Source: Microvelia longipes (taxonomy: Eukaryota; Arthropoda; Insecta; Hemiptera; Veliidae). Taken from it: a DNA stretch of 64,000 nucleotides. The notes under the pieces are model-generated. The model searched no databases. It saw only the letters and a program-made list of their open reading frames with translations, and had not been told where the DNA came from. The stretch is from assembly GCA_018340805.1 (NCBI GenBank), contig JACMZG010001911.1, positions 55,831,073-55,895,072 of the forward strand, read 5' to 3'. Of this stretch, positions 13,466-25,179 are shown in pieces (the stretch's first letter is position 1; the number at the start of each line of letters is the position of its first letter). The position numbers and the translations under genes were made by a program.

Positions 13466-13974
13466 CTTGTAGTAAACCCACCGGTTTCAACGGTCGGTTT
13501 TACAACCACATGTATTAAAAACCGATAAGCATTAGGTTCTTACTCTATAATCCGGAATGAATCTATTCCGGCGATAGATACTCATAAAAATTTGAAATTT
13601 TGATATTAAAATCTAATAAAACTTTTTATCGGTTAACAAAAGTAGCATACGCAGGGGAGGAAAGGAAGTAAGTATACTGAAATGAAATACTGGAGGCGGC
13701 GATCTTACACTATAACCAAACATTATAACCTCAACTTAGTTGAGCTTAACTTAACTATCAATAGCATTAAGTTCACCATTAATCAAAATCTAAATTCAAA
13801 CTCATTCGTTTACCGCAGTGTCACATTTAATTACAAAATATACAAGCTTATCTTATATAAAGTTTAAAGTTAGTAAAGTGTATAATGAGCTTTAAAGTCA
13901 ATGTCTCGAGTGTCACCTGCACTGAAATTTCCCGGGGTTGGTATTTTAGGGGGGGAGGGGTGTATCTTAGCTGT

Positions 13975-14090
13975 TTCCACGTTAGTTGTCACCTTTCCAC
14001 CATCTGGCTCTGATTTACGCCTGGATTAATAACTCACATTTTAAAGCCGCTTAACGCTCTAACCGCTGTTTCAACAAGCCCACGCAACCC
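13975..14090 (-). mobile_element. Second tRNA-like SINE relic
   Basis: On the minus strand CAGCGGTTAGAGCG (14055-14068) resembles the 5' region of a tRNA including box A. About 30 bases on, GTGAGTTATTAATCC (14023-14037) sits where a B box would be, but is diverged. The fit is weaker than for the SINE at 13262-13465. Confidence 0.35.
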
Positions 14091-14454
14091 CCTTTTAATT
14101 TACAAGTTCATTTTCACGTTTTATTACGGGTTTTTCCAAACCCATGTAGTTCTGTTGTTTATAAGATATAAGACTTAATTAGAATCAAGGTAAATTGTAA
14201 CTTATAAAAACCACTTAATACTTTGCATTTAAATAAAACATAATCCAGATAACAATGGCATGGTTTTGCTTAACTTAAATAAAGTGAAGCTTTGAAAACA
14301 ACAATAGATACTAAATAAGGGAAGTGATGGATCACCTAGCAAATAGGCTACGTTGTTGGGCCCTTTTTGCTAACTCTCTTATAGAGAGAAGATAGTGTTC
14401 TACCTCATGAATCTTTGTGCAGCCATTTTGCACAAGATTTAAGTAATATATTTT
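14090..14454. other. Stretch with a short repeat shared with 13115-13140
   Basis: GTTGTTGGGCCC followed by a T-run and a CTC..CT motif occurs at about 14353-14385 and at 13115-13142. The two pieces may be ends of one repeat that encloses the SINEs between them. Nothing else was recognised. Confidence 0.35.
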
Positions 14455-14552
14455 GAGGACGAGCGAAGAAAGTCCGAAGTAAAAAGGATGAGCGTAGCGA
14501 ATCCGATGTGATGAAGAAAAGTTCTAAGGTTTCCCGTACCTGATTTTTTGTT
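14455..14552 (-). mobile_element. GCTTCGCTCG-family 5' fragment
   Basis: Reverse-complemented, this reads ATCAGGTACGGGAAACC, then AACTTTTCTTCATCACATCG, GATTCGCTACGCTCATCC, and CTTTCTTCGCTCGTCCTC. This is the 5' block of the main family with two GCTTCGCTCG-type motifs. The rest of the element is absent. Confidence 0.65.
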
Positions 14553-15689
14553 GGTAATACAGACTGTTATGAAATTAATTGAATTGTATAGAACTAAAGA
14601 TTGTGAAACGGAATAGGGATTTGATACATTTTAGGCAACGAGCCCCGCAATATAAAACCTTATATATGCTACTATCTAACAGCTCATAATTTTATTAAAA
14701 TAATCAATAAATAAATCTGAAATGGAATTGATCGAAATATATGTTTTAAGTAACAAAGAAATAACAGAATGCTAAATTATAAAAAAAGAAATAATCGAAA
14801 GTTAAACAATAAAAAAGTAATAATAGAAAGTTAAATAATTGAGGTAAGAACCCAGGGATAACGATGGGGATGACCAATGGGATGAAAACAAGGGATGAAA
14901 GGTTAAAGAGGGTAAAGAAAAATAAGATAGGTTACTCTATTTAAATATACTCTAAGTATTGATCGTTCCACTGATCAATAAAAAAGAATTAGAAAGTGAG
15001 TCAGAAAGTTTGTAGGAAGATTGGAGGGAGATAAACACAGTCATCAAGGGGGCACCTGTTATATCTCATGGAGTATTAAAATGGATTGGGAAGAGTGGGA
15101 TAGATCCACTTTGAACAAGATAATGGATTGATGGTTTGACTATGGCTTCCTTTAAAGCCACCTGTTAGACGGAATGAGAAACCATTAGCAATGTATTAAT
15201 CTAAATTATCAAGGTTTCTTGCGACAATTAAGTAATAAAGATCTATGAATATTACTTAGCTTTTAAATGTTAATAATATAAAGTTCATGGACTAGTTAGT
15301 GTAAATAAAACGAAGTTTTAAGTAAAATTAAATTTCTTAAACAGAATTTTTATTGGTTTTAACAAAGAAACAAAAATGTAGGGAGTTCATAAAATTCACA
15401 GACTTTAAATGTTTGGACATTGAGCCGTCTAATCCTAGCCCATAACGAAGCCATTACCGACATTTAAATACCAGCAGAAAGAAGAAATTTAATAAAGATT
15501 TAACGATATCAAGGAAAGCATCTTAGACTCGCTCTTATATCTGGATAATAATCAAGCAAGAACCTGGCAATTCTGGAACCTGGAAAAATTAAACCTGGAA
15601 ACAACCTAGAAGATATTGGAGTCCCTAAATTTAAACTGAACTAGTCCAGCACTAGATTTGAAGTGACGCAATATTCGCCGTAACGCATT
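14553..15689. other. AT-rich stretch with no recognised feature
   Basis: No ORF or repeat with clear limits. Text-like enrichment of GGGATGA and TAAATAAT motifs around 14840-14930 is noted but has no clear period. Confidence 0.4.
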
Positions 15690-16330
15690 TTTCACTAAAA
15701 TTAAATTACATTAATTATAAATTATTAATTATACCTTATTAAAATTACATTAATTATACATTATTATAATACATTTGTCACTGAACTTACATTACATTAA
15801 TTATACATTAATAGCAAAAATTAATTATCCATTATTACAATGCATTTTCACTAAAGATACATTACATTAATCATAAATTATGAATTATACATTAATAACA
15901 TTATATTAATTATAATGCATTTGTCACTAAAGTTACATTATATTATTTATACATTAATAACAAAAAGTAATTATACATTATTAGAATGCATTTTCACTAA
16001 AGTTACATTACATTAATTTTAAATTATGTAATAACAACTATATAGAATTAATGTAATTTAAGTTCAGTGACAAATGCATTATAATAAAATTACATTAATT
16101 ATACATTATAATAATGCTATTGTCACTAAAGTTACATTACATTAATTATGCATTATAATAATGCTACTGTCACTAAAGTTACATTACATTAATTATACAT
16201 TATAATAATGCTATTGCCACTAAAGTTATACATTACATTAATTATACATTATAATAATGCTATTGTCACTAAAGTTACATTACATTAATTATATGTTAAT
16301 AGCAGAAAATAATTAGAATTATTGTATTGC
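15690..16330. repeat. AT-rich minisatellite, about 47-bp core unit
   Basis: A unit with TTACATTACATTAATTATAC, then an ATTATAATAATGC piece and TATTGTCACTAAAG, is repeated. It is most regular from 16085 to 16290, where four near-identical units lie head to tail. Earlier units (15690-16080) are longer and more diverged, and one (16040-16085) is partly inverted. Such a gradient is expected when an array grows from one side. Confidence 0.85.
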
Positions 16331-16950
16331 AATTACAATTATGTTTAATTGTAATTAAATATAATTACAATGCAGGTTTCACTGAAGGTAGAATTAATAT
16401 AATTCTGGAAGAGACAAGCAAGGAGGAATCAACAACCATTGTAACAAGGGATGTAACAAACAAATCTGGGAACTTCTGGATGTAACAAAGCATTTCGGTT
16501 GTTACATTCCTTGGCGTCTTTTGAATTTATATTTTGTCAACTAATCATGTTTTTTTATAATATTAGTAGTATCAAAAATATATAAAATATTCTGATGGTT
16601 ATTCACAAAACTGTAAAAGATAAAAATTTGACTCCCTCCCCCCCCCCCGCAGTGTTGATGTCAGACCTCGACGCCAATACTCATATCCTTCAGAACAGAT
16701 GAGTCACTATTTTCACATTAAATTACAGAAATTTTAGAGAGATAGGTAATGGATATTATCTGGTTTCCTTCCAGTGTGTAATTTAGATTAGGAATTCCAC
16801 TGAAAAAATGTCTGATATCATTCCAAGACTATTTGCACTATTTTTTCACTTTTTTGTACTTTAAAACAAAAGTAAAATATAACAGAACAAATTTAAATTA
16901 AATCAAAAATTCCACATTACTGTTACCATTTTATAATTATTGCTAACAAC

Positions 16951-17340
16951 CTTAGAATAATACTATATATAAAAGGAGCACAACTGATAACACAGAAAAA
17001 AATTTTATATTATGTGTTATGTAACCTTTATATATATTTTTTAATTATGCGTTATTGTAATTAGACTTTTAGTCCGTTATGTTTATAAATAAATAAATAA
17101 ACTAATTCTAGTAATATTAAACATTTTCACGTATAACTAACTACCTCTTCACCCTGTATTTGTTCTTTACGATATTTCTTCATTAATAGATATTTATATG
17201 ACACATATTTAAAATAAAGTTTTGTTGTCAGGTTGGTAGCATAACTTAAGTCCACCAGTGAACCGTCTTTCGTGTTATCAGTAGAATATTATTGTTTTTA
17301 CGGTCCTGTGCTTCTCCTATATATAGTATTATTCTATAAG
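16951..17340. mobile_element. MITE copy 3 (8-bp TSD family), 390 bp, disrupted
   Basis: Has the same CTTAGAATAATACTATATAT start and complementary end as the copies at 10330 and 39561, flanked by ctaacaac (16943-16950) and ctaataac (17341-17348), 7 of 8 identical. The left arm stops after about 45 bases and is followed by an unrelated segment (17008-17156) that also occurs inverted just outside the element. The right arm keeps the TTGTCAGGTTGG and CCACCAGTGAACCG blocks. Confidence 0.8.
17008..17156 (+). repeat. Left arm of an inverted pair, inside MITE copy 3
   Basis: Ends in CTCTTCACCCTG and is the reverse complement of 17381-17527 over about 145 bases with a few changes (shared blocks include TGTGTTATGTAACC and ACTAATTCTAGTAATAT). 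The sharp inner CCCTG/CAGGG ends suggest transposon termini. Two separate insertions, or a foldback element whose centre was replaced, would both explain it. Confidence 0.7.
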
Positions 17341-17380
17341 CTAATAACATTTAGTATAATCGTTTTGAGAGCGTAGTTAT

Positions 17381-17527
17381 CAGGGTGAAGAGATTAGTTA
17401 GTTATACGAGAAAATGTTTATATTACTAGAATTAGTTTATTTATTTATAAACATAACTGACTAAAAGTCCAATCACAATAAAACATAATTAAAAAATATA
17501 TAAAAAGGTTACATAACACACTCTTAC
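17381..17527 (-). repeat. Right arm of the inverted pair, outside MITE copy 3
   Basis: Starts sharply with CAGGGTGAAGAG and is the inverted partner of 17008-17156. It lies 40 bases beyond the right end of MITE copy 3, so the pair straddles the MITE border. Confidence 0.7.
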
Positions 17528-18417
17528 ATCAGAGCCAACAAATTTATTACAAGGATAATTTTATTTATACAAGGTAAATAAAGAAAAAAAACAAGATTTA
17601 TATACTCCTATTCCATCATATAAGAAAAATAAGTAAAAATTATGTATATAAATTGAACCAAAAACAAAAAAGATACACCTGATGTTAGGACTTTAATAAA
17701 CTAATACCAATAATAATAACACTAATAATGATACAGTTTCTAGTATCACCAGTAGGACTGCTAATATTTGTGAATTCACATGCTTATAAAGTTACATTTC
17801 AATGACCAATTATGCTGTTTTGAACAATTGTGCTATTCCTATATCATTAGAATTTTGTAAAGAAATTTATTATGACATTATTACGCTTTCCGACATAAAA
17901 AAGAAGTCCTTGTTATTTTTACAAGAAATAAGTTTAAAAGTCAATTCGGTTGAATTGAAAGCAACAATACAATCCTTCAAAAGTTACACTTTTCTGAAAA
18001 AAGTAGATATTATCTAAAAGTTCGATTTTCAAAAGGTTTCGTAGTTGATTTTTACAAAAAAAATCATTTTATTTAAGGGATTATGTTGTTATAAGGGTAT
18101 GATATTCGATGAGGCTCATTGAATGTACCTAATATTCGCCCTCTCAGAAATCAAAGCTTTGTGTACCATTAGGGCACATCCTGCTTATACGGGTTCATTA
18201 TCAACCACCTGGAATATGCAGGTACCTTGTACCTTTAAACGAACAATGTACCCACAAGGTTTCAAGAATTCTTTTTATACTGAGAATGATGTAAACTAAA
18301 CGATCTAATTATCTAAAAATATCTTTATTAAAAAGATTTAGCTAGGAGTTAATAATTGAACTGAATGAATAGAATAAGTCAGTCAATTTTTCTCTCTATT
18401 TATTTCTTTGTCTCTAT
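17528..18417. other. AT-rich stretch with no recognised feature
   Basis: A 71-codon ORF (17802-18017, plus strand) has no recognisable motif and low-information composition. Nothing else seen. Confidence 0.4.
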
Positions 18418-18437
18418 ACATACATACATACATAATA

Positions 18438-18507
<70 letters not shown>

Positions 18508-18526
18508 GCATGTGTGTGTGTGTGTA
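18418..18526. repeat. Compound (CATA)n-(AT)n-(GT)n microsatellite
   Basis: CATA units, then a long AT tract, then TGTGTGTG. This CATA/AT/GT layout is also seen near 43668 and resembles the tract carried by the main repeat family, but no flanking family blocks were recognised here. Confidence 0.9.
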
Positions 18527-19584
18527 AAAATAGTAAATACGGCTATTTACTAAGCATTTTGTGAAACTTCCTTTGGAAATTCCACAAAATGGAAAGTGTT
18601 CACCGTGATACTATTGGCGGAAATCCTAAGGCTTGAGTGTTTGAGCAAGACAATCTATATGCCGCCGGACTCTAATCATAAGTTTGTTTTATAATTCACA
18701 ATTACTCTTTGTTAATGAACCACAATTGATGTTACTCTAAAATAAACTATACAATTCTTTAATTAAATTAAGTAATCATTTTTTTATCTCTCTTAATTCA
18801 AATAAAAGTACGATAACCTAAGGTATATTATTTATAACCTCTTTTCCAAAAAGAAATTCTTGAAAAAATAGGATGGTCCATCTCTACTTAGTCCATTTGA
18901 ACTACCTTTATCCGCCCTATACAATGCTATGAGATAGAAACAGTCATCTCTATAAACTTGTATGTCTATGCTCTAGATTTAGATGGCATTGGTGAGTTGG
19001 CGCCAAACTGTCCACAAACAATAAAAATAATTACAAATACTTAATAGGCTTTGATTAAATAATGTGTCGGACTCGTACCTCGACATTAAATTTTAATGAC
19101 GACTCATCAATTATTTTGTTTTTAATAATTAACTAAATCAAAGCGATGGAGTTTCTGTTTCATCTAATTTTGTTTATATTAGTTTAGAATTGAAATTAGA
19201 GTTGAGAACGCATTAGAAAGAACGGTGATTGAGTCCGATTGACCCTCAGAGGTCAATAGGGAGGAATTGAGTTGAGCACAAACAAGGAATAACTTCGCAT
19301 TAATTATGTCTCTGTCTAAAATACAATAACCTATTAATGTTCCTTCTCTTAGTAATGTTCTGTATTCATGAAGCTCTACACAATGATCTGAACCAGTGGT
19401 TTCTACTAAATGAGGTGCATTACACTCTGATTATACAGGAAATAAATAAATCTAGTTTAAAAATTGTTCCTTGGCGAGGGTAGGTATAAAACCAAAGCAC
19501 TGCGACTTTAAGTTTTTTGTTCAAATACGCTCGCGTTAACTCTATACAGTACATCTTTTCTTTGAATTATTTCTAAGACTTTTG
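18527..19584. other. Unassigned stretch downstream of the LINE remnant
   Basis: No ORF of note. The part next to 19585 may be 3' untranslated sequence of the minus-strand LINE remnant. No poly-A tail or target duplication was identified. Confidence 0.35.
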
Positions 19585-20640
19585 TCACTAAGTCCTCGTT
19601 AGGGACTGAACTCTGTTTATGATAGCTTTTCCTAATAACATAAATCTCTTGTATGCAAGGGCTTCACATTCAAATAGGATGTGTGTTGCTGATTCAGGGA
19701 ACAGCCTATAAAGTTTGTAAACAGGCAATTTTAAGTATTTGCCTATATATTGTGTTCGTATGTTTGCGTATAGGCGACTAGTTATAAAGCCAGCCACTAG
19801 ACTTTGATTCTTCTTGTTAAATTTTAGAAGACTTTCTGTCCGGTTGTAAACTCTCGTCATGAGTTTACAGTGCCTTATGCCAGAAGCATTGTTCCAGTGT
19901 AGCTATAGATTGGCTTGAGTTTTTGAAATTCCAATGACTGGTTCTGGTCCTGTAGGGGTTAGTTCTAAACCTTGTTTAACTAGAGTATCTACTATCTAAT
20001 TGTCGTCTATTCTTTTATGCACATCAAAGTGATACAATAATCACTTTTATTGTATACAATGTCACTTTTATTGGTGTTGATAATATTGATACAATAATGT
20101 TAAAAGCTAATGTGGTAAGATCCTGTAAACATTCCCATACCAGTTTTAAGCTTATTTTATAAGACTCTAAAGCTTTTATGGCAGTTTGACTATCGTTATT
20201 AAGTTTTTTTTAGGTTCTCGAAAATACAAGAATAATATTCTTGCAAAAAGAATATTCTTCAAATATAGAAGAATATTCTGCTTGGAAGTCATGCTTACCT
20301 AGAGGTAAGGACTGTTTGTTTTTTCAGTGTGAAGTTCATACACACCTCCACCTGACCCACAGTCCAATACGGAACCATCTGTGAACCATACAAGGGGAAT
20401 TGTCGACTGATGGAGAAGCAACGTAAAGCAAGAGTAAAGTGCAGTCATATGATCAGAGACCATGTCCAATAATGGATCGCAAATCAATATGATCATTTCT
20501 GAGTGACCTCGCAATGAACTAGATTTCCAGATACCTGAAATTTGTAGCCTGTAAGCTTATAGTCGAGCTTCACTTTTGATAACAAGGTCAAAAGGATGAA
20601 TTCCTAGCATTACCTTAAAGACGTTGTAGGAAAAGTGCGA
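19585..20640 (-). pseudogene. Non-LTR retrotransposon (LINE) ORF2 C-terminus with RNase H, broken
   Basis: Read on the minus strand, conserved pieces of a I/Jockey/R1-type LINE polymerase C-terminus appear in order. First comes a linker with IHPFDLVIKSEA-like residues (about 20560-20625, frame-interrupted). Next is FTDGS (about 20371-20385), which carries the first catalytic Asp of RNase H. After a frameshift come DFQAE (about 20287-20300) and DSQTAIKALESYKISLK (about 20150-20194), holding a further conserved Asp. GPEPVIGISK follows (about 19921-19950), and last is the tail with HILFECEALA near residue 60 of the final ORF (19588-19860). Stop codons and frameshifts separate the pieces; AAGAATATTCTT repeats near 20225-20280 mark one damaged spot. 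Cysteines usual before the HILFEC motif are missing. The reverse transcriptase itself is not present. It is a dead 5'-truncated copy. Confidence 0.85.
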
Positions 20641-21744
20641 TTACTCATTGTCTATACTAAGCCTTATCCGAGAAATTGAATTGTTTTATTTGTAATCTAA
20701 GAAACTTGTTTATTTTTTTGGCTTCAAATAAATCTTATTTCTGTAAACACTGCAGTTTTGAATTATTTTTTAAAATATGTTAAATTTTAACCAAAATAGA
20801 ACTAAAGTAACAAAACTAATATTTGTTATATTTAGAAGTTGAATTCAGTTTGTCAACATTTCTATAGTAAAAATATATTGACAATCTATTTAAAACTTGT
20901 AACAAATTGTAAAATAATAACAATAATAGATTTATTAATGATGTCGAAAAATAATACGTCGGGCTGAACACCTTAATGTCTTCTCTTTAGATTAATCATT
21001 CGACTCTTTAAAATACAAATTTTTAACAAGATTCTTTTTTTTTTCTTCTTTTGTTTCCTCTCATTCTTTAGAAAACAGTATTTTCAGAACCAACAGCTGC
21101 TAAGTAAGATTTGACATCTACACCTTTAACCTTAGCTCAATGAGTGCCAACTTTTTTTTTGTACTTTCCCAAATCAGATAACACGTTAAAAAAGTATTTT
21201 TTTGTTAAAAGAAAAAAAATGATACAGTTAATAATTAATGAGGCGAATTAAACGTTGGGCCAATTGTGCTCTACTAGTTATAACAATACCTTTATATCAG
21301 GTCCAATTCTAAGCTTAAAATTGTTTCTATTTGTGTTTATTCTTGTCAGTTTATTTTTTCATTTTATTTCATTTTTTAACCGTCTTTAGATCTTTTAGTT
21401 TTAAACAAATGTTTTGATATAATAGATGAATGAGAGTTACAACTACTTTTATTTTGATTTGACTTTATCTTCAGGAGTTTATCTGCATTCTGTTCATTAA
21501 GGAAAATAAAATAAGATTTTAATCAGTTACGAGAACAATTTATAGTTCTCGTAAAGAATAGTTCGAGTAAGAATAGTTTGTACTATAAATATCAACAAAA
21601 TATATCATGTTATTTACCATTCTGCGTATATATCTGAGCTGTACAACTCTAATACCATAATCTCCAGAGGATGTTAAAGTAGAAAATATTTGTAATTTTT
21701 ATTTCCAATACTAATTAAATTTATAATTACGACGAAAATTTACT
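20641..21744. other. AT-rich stretch with no recognised feature
   Basis: No ORF or repeat with clear limits. The first part may hold further decayed LINE sequence, but no conserved RT motif could be read. Confidence 0.4.
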
Positions 21745-21830
21745 CTGTATGTATATTTAATATGTATGTATATTTACTATGTATGTATATTTACTATGTA
21801 TGTATATTTACTATGTCCTATGTATATTTT
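21745..21830. repeat. 17-bp minisatellite
   Basis: TATGTATGTATATTTAC repeated about four to five times, the last unit interrupted by CTATGTCC. Confidence 0.9.
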
Positions 21831-22039
21831 ATCTTCTCAATGCATTGTAAGTCCTATACACAATCTCGTTAACTTGGACTGTAAAAGCTATTTCCCTCCC
21901 TTGACAAAATAAGCAGTATCATATCGCGTATAGACAGACAAAAGTCTGATATTTACATTAGGTTTGTTCGGTACGTCACTCCAGTGTACACAAGAGCAAA
22001 TCTTTAGTGTAAGAACTATGTTCAGGCACGTCCTCGATT

Positions 22040-22282
22040 CTATTCCAAACTGCCCTAAACTGCACTCCATGTGTTTTGTAAATAATCGGGAAGAAGAATC
22101 TTACTCTAGACTGCACTACACGGTTTTTGTACAAAATCTCGGGCAAGAAGAATCTTACTCTAGACTGCACTACACGGTGTTTTGTACAAAATCTCGGGCA
22201 AGAAGAATCTTACTCTAGACTGCACTACACGGTGTTTTGTACAAAATCTCGGGCAAGAAAAATCTTACTCTAAACTGCACTT
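22040..22282. repeat. Minisatellite, about 55-bp unit
   Basis: The unit contains GAAGAATCTTACTCTAGAC, TGCACTACACGG and TTTTGTACAAAATCTCGGGC. Three units are near identical (22085-22255), and the flanking units are diverged. TTTTGTACAAAA is itself a 12-base palindrome. Plus- and minus-strand ORFs (84 and 64 codons) run through the array and share its periodicity; they are not taken as genes. Confidence 0.85.
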
Positions 22283-22517
22283 TTATTCTTCTTAAAAGAC
22301 CAAGTAAAGTAGAGTAAAATAAAGTTCTGGCCGGAAATCACTCTTATCACAAGTGATAACAATGAGTTTTATGAGTAATAAAAAACAACGTATTTTAACA
22401 AAATAAAATAATTTTATAACTCTATGCTATTTTAAATGAATAAAACCAAGTATTAGTCGTAATTTTTGTGTTTTAAAATGTTTTGTGCACATAAACGATT
22501 AAAAACAGTGGCTTTAT

Positions 22518-22638
22518 CCTCAGTGCCTGTAAGAAGACGCTATTTTTTACTCTTAGGTCTAGTTGGGTGATTGAAACTGTCTCGAATCTCGCAACTAGGT
22601 CCAAGAGGAAAAAATAGTATCTTCTCACTGGACTGAGG
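22518..22638. repeat. Imperfect hairpin, about 120 bp (small foldback element)
   Basis: CTCAGTGCC and AAGAAGACGCTATTTTTTAC pair with the segment ending GGACTGAG (for example CTAGTTG at about 22559-22565 with CAACTAG at about 22590-22597). The arms are about 45 bases with a loop of about 25. The CAGTG start and complementary end suggest a small hairpin MITE. A 67-codon minus-strand ORF across it is taken as chance. Confidence 0.6.
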
Positions 22639-22712
22639 AGGACTTGTATTAGATTGAAAGCTGGTTTTGTCATCATTATAGTGGTTAAAATCTATTTGAG
22701 GATTCGCTAAAC

Positions 22713-23068
22713 TCATGCTCCCTGCTTCGGACTCGCTTCGCTCGTCCTCAGAATATACAAGTCCTTAAATTTATACTGCAACACTTCCTCGGACGAGCTT
22801 CGCTCGTCCTCAGATAGTAAATACATGCTTTTTATTCCCAGCGGACACGCTTGATGATGCTTAACGTTTATGATCTAACAAAAAGCATAGATGTACTTGT
22901 ATTAAAACGAAACCAAGTGTACTTATTTATTACTAATAGATATACACTTGTATAAATTTAAACTCAATTGGATTATTTGCTGATATTTTACAATTTTTTT
23001 TAAAAAAGTCATAAAAACTAACACAATACTTTTCCTATATACCTACAGTATAAATGAGGAAAAGTAAA
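22713..23068 (+). mobile_element. GCTTCGCTCG-family copy B with terminal hairpin
   Basis: Holds two GCTTCGCTCGTCCTCAGA motifs (about 22734 and 22798), the TATACTGCAACAC block between them, a diverged AGCGGACACGC block, TTTATGATCTAACAAAAAGC, and a deleted middle. The 3' end is intact: ACACAATACTTTTCC and a terminal hairpin at 23028-23065 with TATACC-type stem around CTACAG. Outer stem ACTTTTCC pairs with GGAAAAGT. The usual ATCGGGTACGGGG start is missing. Confidence 0.75.
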
Positions 23069-23836
23069 AAAATAATAAGGAGATAAAATGGATTAATTTA
23101 CTCTTAATGGTACGACAAGATTAAAATAGGACATTTCAGACTCAAATTCTCTAGTGCATGTTTAGTATTTATTAACTGAACTGCTTGTAAATCGCGAGGT
23201 TCTCACAACTTCATCATCACTCTAAGAAAACCCCTCATTAGTTAATTTTTCCTTAAGAAATTCGTTAAAAAACAATACTCTTTAAAACTGTATCCCTTTT
23301 CCTTCAAGGTAAAATTCCTAATTAATATTTCATTTCAATTTTATCTTCCAAAAAAAGAGATAACTTAAACAAAAGTATAGCAAGCCCTTCTCACCAAGAC
23401 TTAAAGGGGACGATAAAAGGCAATTTCTTAAAATTAACATTATAATGCATGCGAGTTAAAAGATATGTAAATTAGTCCTTAAAATCCACATTTTGAACGA
23501 ATGTAGACAATTATTCAAAAATAATGTTACATCTTTTAATAAATGCGTGATTACAATAAGAAAAATTGATCAGTCTTTAATTAACACAGGCCTAAGGTTT
23601 AAACTAGTTCGTATAATTTTTATAAAAAACAAGAATTTATTTTGCTAACTAAATTTTATTGTTTAACATAAATAGCTTTATGATGAATGATTAATCTTGT
23701 CTCAGAGAGTAAAAGGTATCCATTTAAATGCTTCCTTAACTTAAACAACTAATTTTAATATTAATATCTTTTCTTCTTCCAGGAGCACCTCAGGTTTGTA
23801 TCTTTAAATAAGGGATGATATTGAAATGTCTTATTT
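23069..23836. other. AT-rich stretch with no recognised feature
   Basis: No ORF, repeat or RNA gene recognised. Confidence 0.4.
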
Positions 23837-23900
23837 AACTCCCTCGCGTGGGGTCCAAGACGACCCCATTGTTTCTTCCCTTTATTCTCAAGGGAGTTAT
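23837..23900. repeat. Nested short inverted repeat
   Basis: TTAACTCCCT at the left pairs with AGGGAGTTA at about 23890-23899, and inside it TGGGGTC pairs with GACCCCA across a 6-base loop. TTAA next to CCCT and a GGGTC/GACCC hairpin are features of piggyBac-type ends, but no partner end or coding region supports that. Confidence 0.5.
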
Positions 23901-25179
23901 AATGTATTTAAAAGTTGTGTAATTATTACCTTTTAAGGTTTTTAGAGTTCTAAAGAAGCTATTATGGGTTAAAGTAGGTTTTTGATGTTTCAATGAATAT
24001 TTATTGCGGGATATTTGGCTATGTTTGAAAAGTATCATGATTCATTAGTTTTGTTCTATATTAGGTATGTACTTTAAACTGGCGGTTTTTTAAAGTTTCG
24101 TTTCACTTCTAAAAGAAGACGATGCGTCATCATACTAAATTAGGTAAGAATGATAAAGAAGATGTTGAAAAAAAAATTTTCATTGCAGTGTAAAAATTAA
24201 TTAATTAATCTTTCTGATAATTGACTTTAAAAATATTTTTTCTGGATTAGAGAGTTCAGGTTCACTTTATTTTTATTCTACTATAGTAAAGAACGTGAAA
24301 TACAAACTTTTTATCCACTGTAATAATTTTTTGTACGGCGTACAAAAAAACTTTTTTTTGTACAGCTTGAAGTTCCTTTATTTGCAGCGAGGAGCGCTGA
24401 AGACCACATTCTTATTGTAGTTTAGACATTCTATCGCTAAATGGCAACACTGTTTTAACAGTATAACCTTATTTCATTTATCTATTTCAAATCTCTTTAC
24501 AATCGAAATTAAATATAATTCATTATTTGCATTTATTTAATAGAAATAATAATTATGAAAAACCTATTTTAGTAAAAAATGAAGAGAATATTTCTTCAAC
24601 CGTTCAACAAATTCTCAAACTATACAGTAAATTTTTATTATCAAACAAAATTATGAAACCAATTTCTACTAATTGAATTAAAAAAGTTTTTTTGTAAACG
24701 TTATTTATGTTATTACTCTTTGCCTTAGTACAATAGCATACACTAATAGCTTTGAATGACTTTTATTAACCTTAGCTCTCTTTACGCTTCGCTCGCCAGT
24801 AAATATATGATAACTACGTTAAAAATAGTTATTTATCCATCAAGGGAGTAAAATGAGATATTTTATCCTTTACTTCTAACTTAATTCCTTAAGGTTAATT
24901 CCTTTAATTAATTAAGGTTTATATTACCAGGCGCAGCCGAGGACCCTTTTAACTCTTATTTCCGAGTCGAAGCTGAAGGATATATTGTTAAATTGTTCCC
25001 GAGGCGTAGCTAAGAGATTATATTTAAGGCTAGGGAAAAAGAGCCATTTATTCCTGTGAATACAATTTTGTGCATACAAAATTTTATCTCCAAAAAGAAA
25101 GAGAGATAAAATGAAAATTATTATTTTTTATTTACTTTATTTTATTCTGTAACAAAAAAAAAACAAGAAACAAGTATTT
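23901..25179. other. Unassigned stretch with scattered GCTTCGCTCG-like motifs
   Basis: ACGCTTCGCTCGCC occurs at about 24785. Three related minus-strand motifs (GCGCAGCCGAGGACC, GAGTCGAAGCTGAAGG, CCGAGGCGTAGCTAAGAG) lie at 24930-25015. They look like decayed 5' parts of the main family just before the array that starts at 25180. No gene seen. Confidence 0.4.

Noticed and set aside
23837..24855. piggyBac-type element from TTAACTCCCT to CAAGGGAGTAAA near 24842
   Set aside because: The right end lacks TTAA and no further inverted similarity or coding sequence was seen.
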